This document shows positions 23,601-35,900 of a stretch of 64,000 nt of DNA, piece by piece. How positions within the stretch are numbered: position 1 is the first letter of the stretch; each line of letters begins with the position of its first letter. The notes beneath the pieces are model-generated. The model searched no databases, was not told the origin of the DNA, and saw only the letters and a program-made list of their open reading frames with translations. Source of the DNA: Leguminivora glycinivorella (Eukaryota; Arthropoda; Insecta; Lepidoptera; Tortricidae); NCBI RefSeq assembly GCF_023078275.1, contig NC_062978.1:23335883-23399882 (forward strand), in the 5' to 3' direction. The position numbers and the translations under genes are program-made.

Positions 23601-26600
23601 ATGTCCCACAATGCCTGAAGACTCGTCTGTTCAACCAGTGTGTCCTGCCCACCATGACATATATACGGTGCCGAGACATGGACGCTCACTAAAAAGGCTG
23701 TGCTTAAGATACGGGTAGCACAGAGAGCGATGGAACGCACCATGCTCGGCATTAAGCTTCAAGATCGAGTGAGGAATGTCGAAATCCGACGCCGCACCAA
23801 GGTGCGGGACGTGGGTGACGTCATTTCCAAACTCAAATGGAATTGGGCGGGGCAAGTTGCCAGGCAGAGTGATGGCAGGTGGACCAAAATGTTGACCGAA
23901 TGGTGGCCGGTATCGGATGTAAGAAGCGCCTGGCATCCGCTGGCCCGTTGGGTGGACGACATTCGAAAAACTGCGGGGCACTTCTGGATGAGATTAGCCC
24001 AGGACCGGGATAAGTGGCGTACACGAAAAGAGGCCTATGCTCAGCAGTGGGCGATTAATGGCTGAAATGATGATGATGATGATTTGGTAGTATATCGTGT
24101 TGACTAACCAGTATAAGAGAACTTGTCAGACATAAACTGTAAGTAGTCATTGTCTAGATGCATCCACAAGGAGCAGACGCTAGGTTCCCTAGTCCAATAG
24201 TGCTCGTAGAGGAACGGGTGGATGATGGCGCCTGTGGACTGGTCTCCTCGCATTATCTTGGTGGTACAGATGTCGAAGCACTGTGGACAAATCAGATCAC
24301 TGAAGCAGACAGTGTTGTGTTCCTGCCGGTAAGGCTGCCAGAGCTCAACGAGGGTGCGGTGTGCTGGTGACGGAAGGACTTACGGAACTAATTTGTTCCG
24401 TCTATTGTCCTTTGAGTCGTCGGCAACCCAAACCCTCCTTAGAACTTGTACACTCTTTCTTGCTATGTACTTAACACAGCAAGAAGGAGTGTACAAGTTT
24501 CTAATGGGTTGGCAACGCGCATGTGACATTCCTTGAGTGGCAGGCGTCCATAGGTTACGGTGACCGCTTTCCATCAGGCGGACCGTACGCTTGTTTGCCA
24601 CCGACGTAGGTAGTATATAAAAAAATATGTAAGATATTTGGTAATTTCGGAAGTACTGAAAGTAGTCCCTGCGCGGAATTGTACCTACATCCTACAGTTG
24701 ACTTCTATGACACTTACGGATAGGGAGGGAGCGGTGAAACTTAATCAATTGAAATAAAATTTTCACATCACCATTTCGGAAAGGGTTCTTTTCTTCCCTG
24801 CCAGGAGGCGGCAAAGTGACACTTTTCCTCCCTGCTATGAGGGAGCAAAGTGATACTTTTCCGTTCACTGACACATTTTTTTAGATTTTTACATATCTAC
24901 ATTTTTAGGGTTCCGTAGTCAACTAGGAACCCTTATAGTTTCGCCATGTCTGTCTGTCTGTCCGTCCGTCCGTCCGTCCGTCCGTCCGTCCGTCCGTCCG
25001 TCCGTCCGTCCGTCCGTCCGCGGATAATCTCAGTAACCGTAAGCACTAGAAAGCTGAAATTTGGTACCAATATGTATATCAATCACGCCAACAAAGTGCA
25101 AAAATAAAAAATGGAAAAATATGTTTTATCAGGGTACCCCCCCTACATGTAAAGTGGGGGCTGATATTTTTTTCATTCCAACCCCAACGTGTGATATATT
25201 GTTGGAATAGGTATTTAAAAATGAATAAGGGTTTACTAAGATCTTTTTCCCCTCACTAGCTCGGAAACACGTGTTTTGTCCTTTAATACCAGTGGGTAAA
25301 AACGCATTTTATCCACTAGTGGGTAAAGTAATTTGACCTTGAATAAAGTCAAATTAACTGCTTTAAAATTGCTAAAAGTAGGTGAATATAGTAATAAAGA
25401 TGATTTACCACCTGTGGAACTACTGGAAGCAGTGATAAACGCATTTTTTGCGTTGTAGTTTCCTCGCTATAGTGAGGGGAAAAGTTTTGTGTTACACTCG
25501 GGTGCAAATGTATTTTACTTCTCGTGTGTTAAAAAACTCGCAAGTTCAGGATTCTATTCTCGAACCACTCGCTTCGCTCGTGGTTCAACTATAGAACCCT
25601 TCCACTTGCTCGTTTTTCAATTCCACACTCGGCGTTAAAATACAACTTTGCCCCCTTGTATAACAAATAACTATTTCTGATAATATCAATATTTTCGGAA
25701 ATAATCGCTCCTAAAGGAAAAAAAAGTGCGTCCCGGGGCCCTCTAACTTTTGAACCATATGTTTAAAAAATATGAAAAAAATCACAAAAGTAGAACTTTA
25801 TAAAGACTTTCTAGGAAAATTGTTTTGAACTTGATAGGTTCAGTAGTTTTTGAGAAAAATACGGAAAACTACGGAACCCTACACTGAGCGTGGCCCGACA
25901 CGCTCTTGGCCGGTTTTTTATGTTTATATAACATTAATATATTTTTATTTATAAATTTTCTCATAGGTGATGGGAAATATACTATGTGTAACATGGTAGC
26001 AAGATTATTTCCACTCTTGGCGTTAACACTTGCCTCGCTACACTCAGGATTCAATTATAGAATATTTCGCTTCGTTCAGGATTCAATTTACGACCTCGCC
26101 GTAAACGCCTTGTTACAAAATCTACTGGTGAAGCTTTAAAAGTAAAATTACCGGCTTTCTATCAGGATAATCCAAGTACGAGCATAATGAAGGCCTTCTG
26201 AATCGTTTAGTTATCAGGTTGGTGGTAGGAATACATTTCAAAGACGGTTTGAGGATGGCAGTCCTTAAAATATTTAAGCTATTCATTTTCACTAGAATTT
26301 ATTATTATTTTTAGTCCAAAAGTTTCTGATTAAATCATTATTTATTTATTGGAAATTTAGAAACATGTTTTTATTTATTTCTGTCAAAAGTTATGTCATT
26401 TGTCAAATTACTGAAAGAAGTTTTATTCAGTGAAGTTTGAGTGAGTTGATTTGTTGCGTTAGTTTAGTAAAATCAACTTTGTATTATTTAGTGAAACAAA
26501 CTATTTTACTGACTCAACATCAACTTAACACTAACGACCGCAATAGATCTAATTTATAAATAAAATGAGCAAACCTTAACATTATTACTTAAATTCATAC

Positions 26601-26722
26601 GCCAGATAATTAGGTACGAGTACCTAGTGATATGCTTATCCTTTAGCTAAATTATTTCGGATTGATATTGATATTTGATATTCAAAGTTACCTGACGGAT
26701 TTGCAATGACTTGTAATAACAT
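20642..26722 (-). CDS. GNAT-type N-acetyltransferase-like protein (6 exons, 273 aa)
   Basis: Minus-strand exons: 26722-26692 (tentative first exon, MLLQVIANPS), 24363-24109, 22992-22886, 21982-21869, 21447-21317, 20825-20642, stop TAG. Every junction is GT-AG and the phases close throughout. The protein has an N-terminal motif like other insect acyltransferases (HNTVCFSDL), YEHYWTREPSV, a substrate-side segment MVGLLVANKIFPWEP, then the acetyl-CoA loop SRGVGTLLLKYALKEA (residues 181-196, G183-V-G185) and a C-terminal CERCGMKKEWSM. The usual Arg/Gln at the start of the loop signature appears to be Thr180. Length suits arylalkylamine N-acetyltransferase-like proteins, which acetylate small amines with acetyl-CoA; the substrate cannot be told. 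Exons 2-6 are well supported; exon 1 and the exact 5' edge of exon 2 are inferred. Introns hold LINE fragments and repeats. Confidence 0.75.
21588..21747. mobile_element. small MITE in an acetyltransferase intron
   Basis: Left GTAGCCAAATGGCAATTCTG with ACGAAACG repeats, right CGTTTCGTGACCGTTTGTGC then CATTCGGCTACGT. The ends are inverted (GTAGCC(A/G)AATGGCA). Partial relatives occur at about 5163-5260 and 61885-61950. Confidence 0.65.
22046..22260 (+). mobile_element. RNase H-end fragment of a non-LTR retrotransposon
   Basis: Reads MCGEEEETVRYLMCECHALA then SQKIKNFIGEGYLEPKD before TGA at 22169-22171. The CxxCGEEEE...CECxAL pattern is that of the C-terminal end of RNase H-bearing LINE ORFs; 3' untranslated sequence follows. 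It lies on the opposite strand within an acetyltransferase intron. Confidence 0.6.
23482..24083 (+). mobile_element. RTE-like LINE 3' fragment, frameshifted
   Basis: C-terminal part of an endonuclease/reverse-transcriptase ORF: EISRRIQLGWAAFNKLADIL and CLKTRLFNQCVLPTMTY, then a small insertion at about 23662 (ATATATACGG) shifts the frame, and the second frame continues KIRVAQRAMERTMLGIKLQD, WNWAGQVARQSDGRW to a stop at 24063. A tail of ATG repeats (24067-24081) follows, as in RTE-type elements. It sits in an intron of the minus-strand acetyltransferase gene. Confidence 0.8.
24404..24625 (+). repeat. SINE-like repeat, copy 2
   Basis: Same family as 5353-5585, from TTTGAGTCGTCGGCAACCCA to CACCGACGTAGGTAGTAT. 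It lies just upstream of exon 2 of the minus-strand acetyltransferase. Confidence 0.75.
24901..25919 (+). repeat. (GTCY)n MITE-like element, copy 3, split by family 4
   Basis: Left part 24901-25244 with a GTCC-rich microsatellite (24955-25020); right part about 25677-25919. Sequence resumes at TGATAATATCAATATTTTCG exactly where other copies continue. Confidence 0.85.
25245..25676 (-). repeat. family 4 element nested in (GTCY)n element
   Basis: Complete reverse copy from CCCCTCACTAGCTCGGAAAC to CCCCCTTGTATAACAAATAA, very similar to 16066-16659. It interrupts the host element between GATC and TGATAATATC. Confidence 0.85.
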
Positions 26723-26906
26723 ACGTCAAACCTCCTTTCCCTAATCCCAAACCTAATTTCAAAACTATCAAAATAAAAAAACGCAAACGTCAGTCAACCC
26801 GTCATCGAGCCACCATTTATAGTGTAATTTCTCCAAATTACCGACTAAATTCAAGTAAAATGGACTGACACAGACCTTCCTTAACTCCGGGACCCCAACT
26901 CCACTC
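26723..26906. promoter_or_regulatory. candidate shared promoter between two acetyltransferase genes
   Basis: 184 bases separate the tentative minus-strand start codon (26722) from the plus-strand start codon (26907). No clear TATA box is seen in either direction, and a minimal upstream reading frame (ATG GAC TGA) lies at about 26858 on the plus strand. A CpG-poor divergent promoter is the simplest reading if exon 1 of the minus gene is right. Confidence 0.35.
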
Positions 26907-29900
26907 ATGTTCGCTATTTTCGAGACCATTTATACTATTAAAGTGTTCAGGGGGTTCCCGGCACACCTAAAAAATAGTTGCAGTTTCATTACCGACAGAA
27001 TACCCATATTATGCCTTAGGAATTATTCGGATACCTCGAAGAGTGATAGCAAGAAAGCTATTGTGAAAGTAAGTACTACCGAATAATACTCATCTACACT
27101 TGAACCGAAGACCTATAATTTTGCTTACGCTTACTTCTATGACTTTAACAAAACAAGCAGTAAACCAGGAACAGGCGGGTACCTCGCTCGTTTTTGCCCA
27201 AAACGTGTGAACAGTGGATATGAGGTACCTTCTGAGGTGTTTTCCTTACGCTACAAAATGGAATAATTTAATCTGATAATTAGGGGCATTAGGGCATTCA
27301 ATATAAGATTAGAAACGCTTAATTAATAAACAAAAATCTCAATCAGTTTTCAGAATTTACAAGTGATGAATGAAACATAATAAGGTAGCAAGACTTATTT
27401 CATAACGCCTTTTTTCTCATCTGGCTTGAGAGTTAGTTTGCTGGTCACCAAGTTACTCTAGGGCCTCCAGGCTCCCGTGAATCTTGATGCTGATGATGCT
27501 AATGTAGATGCAAGGGGTAACTCCAGCCAGCATGTCCTATTATAAGGTCTAGGAGGGGAGACCTGAAGGGGGGAGACAAGAACATGATGACCACATTCCC
27601 TTCAGCCATATTTTCCCAGGTACAAGGTACAGAAACTGAGCAGCGTCTCCGCGTCCGCTTAGCCCGCCCCTCCGATGTGCCAAGAGTGTTGAAGTTCGTT
27701 CGCGACCATGTTCGCGTGTGGCCCGGCCCGCTCACGCCCAATAGTCTCATACTGAACGACTACGTTGCTAGGACTTTAGCTCAAGGTAACTAAACTTATT
27801 TACTTCCTGCGCTGCGAAGGGGATCTTAGTCTCCCGACATGATGTGATGCCACTCGGTCACTTTAAGGTCACACACACAAGTCTTTCTGGACCACATCTA
27901 TCCAGCTCAATGGTAATAAGACACATCATATTCATTTATTCATTAGGTATAAACTAGTATACATAGTACAGTTTAATCCCTCCTACGGCAAGTTATCTAG
28001 AGTTTTAGGACGTTCTGCACCTAGGTTACACGTCGCGCGAATATTTTATTTAAATATTTTCATTGTTCTGCCGCATGGGATGAAGGAATGAGAAACCATC
28101 ACATTATTTTCTTTATTGAAAGAGCTTTGTCACTGAGTGACGATGTCGCTCTGTATGGGGAACCATCACATCATGTGACATGGCCCACTCTCTACTAATT
28201 TTGACACCTTATACAAAATTCTAGTAAAGAACTCGCGTAACGATACCTGCATCGCGCGGAACGGCTGAGGTGAAACGTCCAATCTAGAAAGGCAGTGGTA
28301 CAAAGCGGGTCTCACACGCACGGTGCAGATGTAATAAGACTCTATATGAGTTCTTTGCATGTGTAGCAAAGAACACACGTTAATACTTTGCCTGCAAAAT
28401 CCAATGCTAGCACTTAGGTAGACTCAGAGCAAGAAGCTCACGAATGCCGCTGTTATTGCTGCCAGAGCTTGATGTATTCTGCATTGCCCTTGCTTTTCTC
28501 AAATCCTAAAACTAAGCTAAGGACCCAAAAGTGTAGGTACTCTAGATCTTACCAGCTGCATGAAATTAAAATTGTTCCTCAGGTCATTCTATGCTAGCGG
28601 AGCAAACTCCAAACGCGACTCGCTCCGAAATCCTCGGCCTGGCCCTCGCCGCAGCCATACGCTCCTGGGACGCTGACATCCTGGAGCGATGGGCGAACTG
28701 TATAAGATGCAAGCGTTCGAAACGTCTGATCAACTTCACTGCGCACTGCCTGAGAGCGCCGAAATTACATGAGAATTTTGAAGTGGATAGAATTCTACAG
28801 GTAAGTTTTTCGGATTGCGTCTGATTTACATTATCATCCGCGTGTTATCCTGGCATTCGAAAGTGACTGCCATCTGACCTTCCAATTCAAACGGTAACTA
28901 AGCCTTATTGGGATTAGTCCGGGTTCCTCACAATTGTGTTGTGTCTGATTTACAATTACCATCAAAGTTTTCAGTAGCAGTTTTTCATGTCAAATTGTCA
29001 GAACTAGATTATAGTAAACTGTAACTTCAAATCAGATGGTCAGCAAAGAAATACTGATTGATCTACCAAGCGCGTTCTAATATTCTATCGAGGCATGCTA
29101 AACTAGAATATAGGCCTTTTATAATCCCAATGGATTATAAGTAAAGATAGGCGCGTCAACCAATGTTGACGCGCCTATCTTTACTTCTTAATCAGGCTTT
29201 ACATTGAGCGTGTTCCGACTAAGTACAACGCCTGACTGACCCGAATGCACGGTCGTGAGCATGTTCGTGCAATTGACGCTCATACAAGTGTCCTGACTCG
29301 ACGCTGCATATGGTGCACGCTCGCCCGCCCGCTGCACGCTCCGCTCCGAGCGTCCACTCAGGCCTTACACTATCGTCAACAGGTGACCCTTATAGTGCCG
29401 CCAGACAAGCCGAAGAGTGCAGAAATAGCCCAAGCTTTAGCCAAGAATGCCATCAAGCGCGGAAAGGACTCTGGCTTCCCGCTGGTACGGTTTGATGTCA
29501 GTAAAGATTCTGAGTAAGTTCATATTTATACCGTGTCCCACTGCTGGGCAAAGACCTCCCCCTTCGATTTCCTCTCGCCCCGGTTATGAGCGATCTCCGG
29601 CCAGTCGCTGAGATACACGTCTAGGTCGTCTCGCCATCTCCACCTGGGCCTCGCGGCACCCATACCGTGGCTATTTTAGCCCACCTCTGTGGGTGCATAC
29701 GGCAGACATGGCCTGCCCAGTCCCAGAGTAAGTTCAACTTAAGATTTTTTTTTATATAAGTAAACTAGTTTTTTAAAGGTGCGCGGGGCCCGAGGGCCCC
29801 GCGGTGTTCTTTTTTTGTTTTGCTTTTGTGCTTTGCTTATGCTTTTGCTTTTTGTTTTTGTGTTTTGCTTTTGCTTTTTGTTTTTGAGCTATGCTTTTTT

Positions 29901-32900
29901 GATTTATTGCTTTGCTTGTTTGCTTTAGCCTTTGCGTGCTTGGGAGCACTCTCTGCCCGCAGCTCGGCCTGCGGCCTCGCGTGCTTGGGAGCCTGTCAGA
30001 CACGCTCCGGGCCTTCGGCCCTCCGCGTAGTTACTGTGGGGGTTGTAGGGAAGTTGGAGCTTAAACACGACCCAATAGTAAAAGTGTCTTGAGAAGCTCA
30101 CGACGGGCCTACGGCCTGCGGCCTCCGGCCCGTCGTTTCGCTTCTCTAAGACACTTTTACTATTGGGTCGTGTTTAAGCTCCAACTTCCCGGTCCGCCGG
30201 CGAGTCGATCAGGGACGCTCCGGGCCTTCGGCCCTACGCGGAGCTCGGCCTTCGGCCTTCGCTGGGTTTCGAAGCTCCGCGTCGGGCCTTCGGCCCGCCG
30301 CTTCGCTTGTTAAGATACTTTTTGTTATTGTTTTGCTTGGGAGCACAGTCTGTACGCAGCTCGGCCTGCGGCCTTCGCGTGCTTGGGAGCACTCTGCCCG
30401 CAGCTCGGCCTACGGCCTTCGCGTGCTTGGGAGCCTCTCAGACACGCTCCGGGCCTTCGGCCCTCCGCGTAGTTACTGTGGGGGTTGTAGGGAAGTTGGA
30501 GCTTAAACACGACCCAGTAGTAAAAGTGTCTTGAGAAGCTCACGACTGGCCTGCGGCCTGCGGCCTCCGGCCCGTCATTTCGCTTCTCTAAGACACTTTT
30601 ACTATTGGGTCGTGTTTAAGCTCCAACTTCCCGGTCCGCCGGCGAGCCGATCAGGGACGCTCCGGGCCTTCGGCCCTACGCGGAGCTCGGCCTTCGGCCT
30701 TCGCTGGGTTTCGAAGCTCCGCGTCGGGCCTTTGGCCCGCCGCTTCGCTTATTTAGATACTTTTTGTTATTGTTTTCTTGGGAGCACAGTCTGCACGCAG
30801 CTCGGCCTGCGGCCTTCGCGTGCTTGGGAGCACTCTGCCCGCAGCTCGGCCTGCGGCCTTCGCGTACTTGGGAGCCTGTCAGACACGCTCCGGGCCTTCG
30901 GCCCTCCGCGTAGTTACTGTGGGGATTGCAGGATTTGTAGGGAAGTTGGACCTCCGGCCTGCGGCCTCCGGCCCGCCGCGTCGCTTTTTAGACACTTTTA
31001 CTTATATTTTCTTGCTTGGGAGCACTGTCTGTACGCAGCTCGGAATTTGGACCGGAGCAATGACCGTCGGGCTGTAGAACGCTCCCTCAGGCTGGTAGGG
31101 AAATTTGACTTTGTCCCCTCTCGCCGCCGTTTTTGACTTTTCCAAAATTTTTTTTTCTCATTTCTATTTTTGGCCCCCGCTCTTACCACGTGCCAAATTT
31201 GAACGCGCTCGGACCGAAAATAAAAAAAAAAAATTTCAAAGTCGGCCATTTTGAAATTTTGTAAATGCCATTCGATGGACCTCAGATAACTGTACAACAT
31301 TAGTTTAAGCACTATTAACCTTTTTCCTACCGTTACGGAGCTATGGGGATTTAAAAAAAAACCTCCATACAAACTGGTAGGGAAATTTGACTTTGTCCCC
31401 TCTCGCCACCGTTTTTGACTTTTCCAAATTTTTTTTTCTCATTTCTATTTTTGGCCCCCGTTCTTACCACGTGCCAAATTTGAACGCGCTCGGACCGAAA
31501 ATAAAAAAAAAATTTCAAAGTCGGCCATTTTGAAATTTTGTAAATGCCATTCGATGGACCTCAGATAACTGTACAACATTAGTTCAAGCACTATTAACCT
31601 TTTCCCTACCGTTACGGAGCTATGGGGATTTAAAAAAAGGACCTCCATACAAATTTCAATTGGCCTTCAAAGGGCGCCATTTTGAATTTTTCAAAATTTT
31701 CTTTTTGTATACTAATCTTGGGGTGGCTGTCTACCCGTGTGCAAAATTTCAGCGCGCTCGGAACATTTTGAAATTTTTCAAAAAAAAAAGTCGGCCATTT
31801 TGATTTTTTTTTAATGCCATTCGATGGACCTCGGGTGACTGTATAACATTTGTTTGAGCACTTTTCACTTCTTTGTACCGTTACGGAGCTATGGTAATTA
31901 AAAGAAAAACCTCCACTCAAATTTCAATTGGCTCTCAAAGGCCGCCATTTTGAATTTTTAAAAATTTTCTTTTTGAATATAAATCTTAGGGTGACCTTCC
32001 ACCCGTGTGCCAAATCTCAGCGCGCTAGGACCATTTTGAAAATTTTCAAAAAAAAAAGTCGGCCATTTTGAATTTTTTTCAATGCAACTTTTTTCTACTC
32101 GGATACCTGTATGACATTTGGTCGAGCACCCCCCGGCTATCTCTTACGGTTTAAAAGTTGCCATACAAAATAAAAGTGGCCAGTTTTCCCACATTTGTAG
32201 CATTTTTCAATTTTTTTCTATTTCATTCGCATCAAGGCCACTTGGAGATTCTATGACCAAAATTTGAGATCTCTACGACAAACTTGAAAAATCGTCAAAA
32301 AAAAAAGTCGGCCATTTTGAAAAAAAAATGGCGGCGTCAAAAACTGCCCAGGGTCCTCTATGACATTTGGTCGAACACTCCCCGGCTAACTCGAGCCGTT
32401 TGGCCAGGCCGTCCGACATTTTTTTACCCGGAACCGGTAGACCGACGGTCTGATCTATCCGGGGTCGCAGGACCAAACTCTATACGACCACACCAAACAC
32501 TGCCACCTTCAAATCCCCCTTCTGCCTATTTTTTGAAAAATGTCAGTCGGGTTGTAGCTTTATATTATATAGATACTACGTTAGCGACATATACGCATAT
32601 GGCGTGCCTGGTTGGTAAAGTCTCTGTAGCCTATGGACGCTTGCATGTCCTGAGGTACATATGTACCCAGCAAAATGGCGTGCTCTTGTGTTGGAGGCCA
32701 AAACTCATTATGGTTATCGCGCCAGCCAAGTAAATAAGTAACTATGTCCTAAGGTCCATGCGCGATTTCTTTGGAATTACATCCCCTAATATTGTGTCGA
32801 AGTTATGTCGATGTTTTTTTTTAAACCAAAAGAAATATCGAATATTATATTAAGTATGTTTTTATCCATTTATCTTTTTTTCTACTCTCTTCTCTTACTT

Positions 32901-35900
32901 CTAATGAACACAAGTTAAATTATAACCTATTGAAAATATTTCAACTTGTGCTGTCTTAAAGTATCCACTATTACTATGTATATAAATTAAAACCGAAATA
33001 AATTACACATATGAAAGAAAAAGTGACCAAGTCCTCTGGTGCCTGAGGCTGGAATCGAACCAGCGTACTCTCCAATCGCGGGAGATGCCTCTTTATACGC
33101 TCGGCCACCCAGGTCACAGCTGTTGAGGTCGAAATTATCTCTCATATGAGTAATCTATACAAGGACTCGTAGCGCCCTCTGTCCATCCCTAGGGCAGAAT
33201 GGTATGGTTCTTGCCCCCCGTGTGAACCAAACTCAGGTTGGTTTCGACACAGCTCGAGAGATGGCGCTGCTAAATCAATTCTAATGAACACAAGTTAAAT
33301 TATAATCTACTAGCTTTTACCCGCGGCTTCGCCCGCGTAATAAAAGTATTCTTATTGAAACGTTTACAAAAAATAAGATTTTCATTTGGATCCGTAGGTT
33401 TCTTTGTAGGTACATTTGTCCGCGATTATTTCGATTAAGGTAAAGCGGGGCAATTCTCGACTGGGGGGCCACTGTAACTGATCTATTTGCTTTTCGGTCA
33501 GCCAAGAACCTTACACTGCTTTTTGGCTGACTGTACCTTACACATATTACTATTGTTTTAAAAGAAATTCTTGCAATGATTGTAGAATTGTTACACAGCG
33601 ACCACAGCGTAGGTATAGTAGGTACGAATATGTATGTATTTTACCTATTTATACTGGGGAAACTTCATACAACCCACATAGTCAGTATCTCGGCGCTATG
33701 GTCGGTAGGATAAAAAGTACTTCCTTGCATTATCGCTTACAATATCGATTAGTCGGTCGGCAATCGATATCGCCTAGATATCGATTGCCGACCGATTATT
33801 CCGACCCCGATCCCTATTCTTATCCCCGTCCCTATCTCTATCCTTGTCCTCGTCCCCGTCCCCGTCCCGTCCCTATCCCCGTCCCTCCCCTATCCCTATC
33901 CCCGTCCCCGTTCCCGTCCCCTATTCCTATTCCTATCCCTATCCCTATCCCTATCCCTAGCCCTAGCCCTATCCCTAGCCCTAGCCCTATCCCTATCCCT
34001 ATCCCTAACCCTAACCCTAACCCTATCCCGTCCCTGTCCCTGTCCCTGTCCCTGTCCTTGCCCCTGTCAAATTATCATGCTAGGAGGTGAAAATCCTTTC
34101 TTAGTGCTCCTCTTATGGCTATTTTGGATATTTTCACCCTATTGCACTACGACAGGGGAGAAAATTTCTTTTCCACCTCATTAGATTTTAAAATCGTTGT
34201 ATTTATCGTAATCAGCGACCCGATAAACCATAAAAACGATACCCATATTGTGTTTTTGACTTTACCCCCTTTAGGGGTCAAATTTTCAAAAAACATGAAA
34301 CATGTATTTAGTCATATGTCTTTAGGAATCCTCCTGTGAAGTTTCGTATAAAATAGTCAAACAAATCTTGTTTCCCCATACAAACTATGAACCCCCATTT
34401 GAGTCCCTTAGGAGGCGAATTTTGAAAAATCCTTTCTTAGTGCTCCTCTACACTATATAAGGAACCAACGTGCCAAATTTGATATCTCTAGGACCAGCGG
34501 TTTCGGCTGTGCGTTGATATGTCAGTCAGTCAGTCAATATCTTCTTTTATATATATTTTTGATATTTAAACCCCATTGCACCACAACAGGGTAGAAGGTA
34601 TTTCACTTCCGCCTCGTTAGATTTTAAAAGCGTTGTATTTATCGTGATCAGCGACCCGATAAACCATAAAAACGATACCCATATTGATTTTTTGACTTTA
34701 TCACCCCCTTTTCACCCTTTTAGGGGTTAAATTTTCAAAAAACCTGAAATACGTATTCAGTCATATGTTTTAAGGAATCTTCCTGTGAAGTTTCGAATAA
34801 AATAGTCAAACTAATCTTGTTTCCCCATACAAACTTTGAACCCCCATTTGACCCCCTTAGGAGGTGAATTTTGGAAAATCCTCTCTTAGTGCTCCTCTAC
34901 ACTACATAAGGAACCTACGTGCCAAATTTGAAATCTCTAGGACCAGCGGTTTCGGCTGTGCGTTGATATGTCAGTCAGTCAGCTTCTTCTTTTATATATT
35001 TAGATTGAAAATATTTCAACTTGTGCTGTCTTAAAGTAGTCACACTACTATGTATATAAATTAAAACCGAGAGGGCGCTACGAGTCCTTGTATAGATTAC
35101 TCATATGAGAGATAATTTCGACCTCGACAGCTGTGACCTGGGTGGCCGAGCGGATAAAGAGGCATCTCCCGCGATTGGAGAGTACGCTGGTTCGATTCCA
35201 GCCTCCGGCACCAGAGGACTTGGTCACTTTTTCTTTCATATGTGTAATTTATTTCGGTTTTAATTTATATACATAGTAGTGTGACTACTTTAAGACAGCA
35301 CAAGTTGAAATATTTTCAATAGATTATAATTTAATTGTGTTCATTAGAATTGATTTAGCAGCGCCATCTCTCGAGCTGTGTCGAAACCAACCTGAGTTTG
35401 GTTCACACGGGGGGCAAGAACCATACCGTTCTGCCCTAGGGATGGACAGAGGGCGCTACGAGTCCTTGTATAGATTACTCATATGAGAGATAATTTCGAC
35501 CTCGACAGCTGTGACCTGGGTGGCCGAGCGGATAAAGAGACATCTCCCGCGATTGAAGAGTACGCTGGTTCGATTCCAGCCTCAGGCACCAGAGGACTTG
35601 GTCACTTTTTCTTTCATATATGTGTAATTTAGTTCGGTTTTTATCACTTACTTCTTTAAACTTAGTTTAAAATAGTATATAATCGTTTATTTGACATTTT
35701 TAGAGCTAAATCTTTGGAAGAACTTAACCTGAAGAAAGTATGGTTTGTGTCGTACAGGATCGTAGACGTGGCTCTAAAGGAGGATGCCCAAGTGTGCAAG
35801 GAGAACACAAATAAGTAAGTTTTTTTTTTTTATAAATGGGCTTACTCTTGACCACAGACTAGCCAAAGGCAAAGACGTGGCCTACGATGGAGTGAGCTCG

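Larger units (their letters stand above)
35020..35640 (+). repeat. two tandem copies of the tRNA-like repeat unit
   Basis: GAGGGCGCTACGAGTCCTTG recurs at 35073 and 35451 (378 bases apart). Each unit contains a tRNA-like core and ACCAGAGGACTTGGTCACTT. The pair faces the inverted copy at 32920-33305. Confidence 0.85.

Noticed and set aside
30531..31136. 201-residue Arg/Ser-rich frame and its neighbours
   Set aside because: By-products of the GC-rich 442-bp array; both strands are open because of composition.
33041..33114. Functional tRNA-Ser(CGA) gene
   Set aside because: T33 is G, there is no long variable arm as tRNA-Ser needs, and the sequence is part of a repeated unit with a broken stem in one copy.
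33698..34090. 130-residue Pro/Ile/Ser-rich reading frame
   Set aside because: It is the translation of the C-rich hexamer array; no signal peptide, splice or promoter support.
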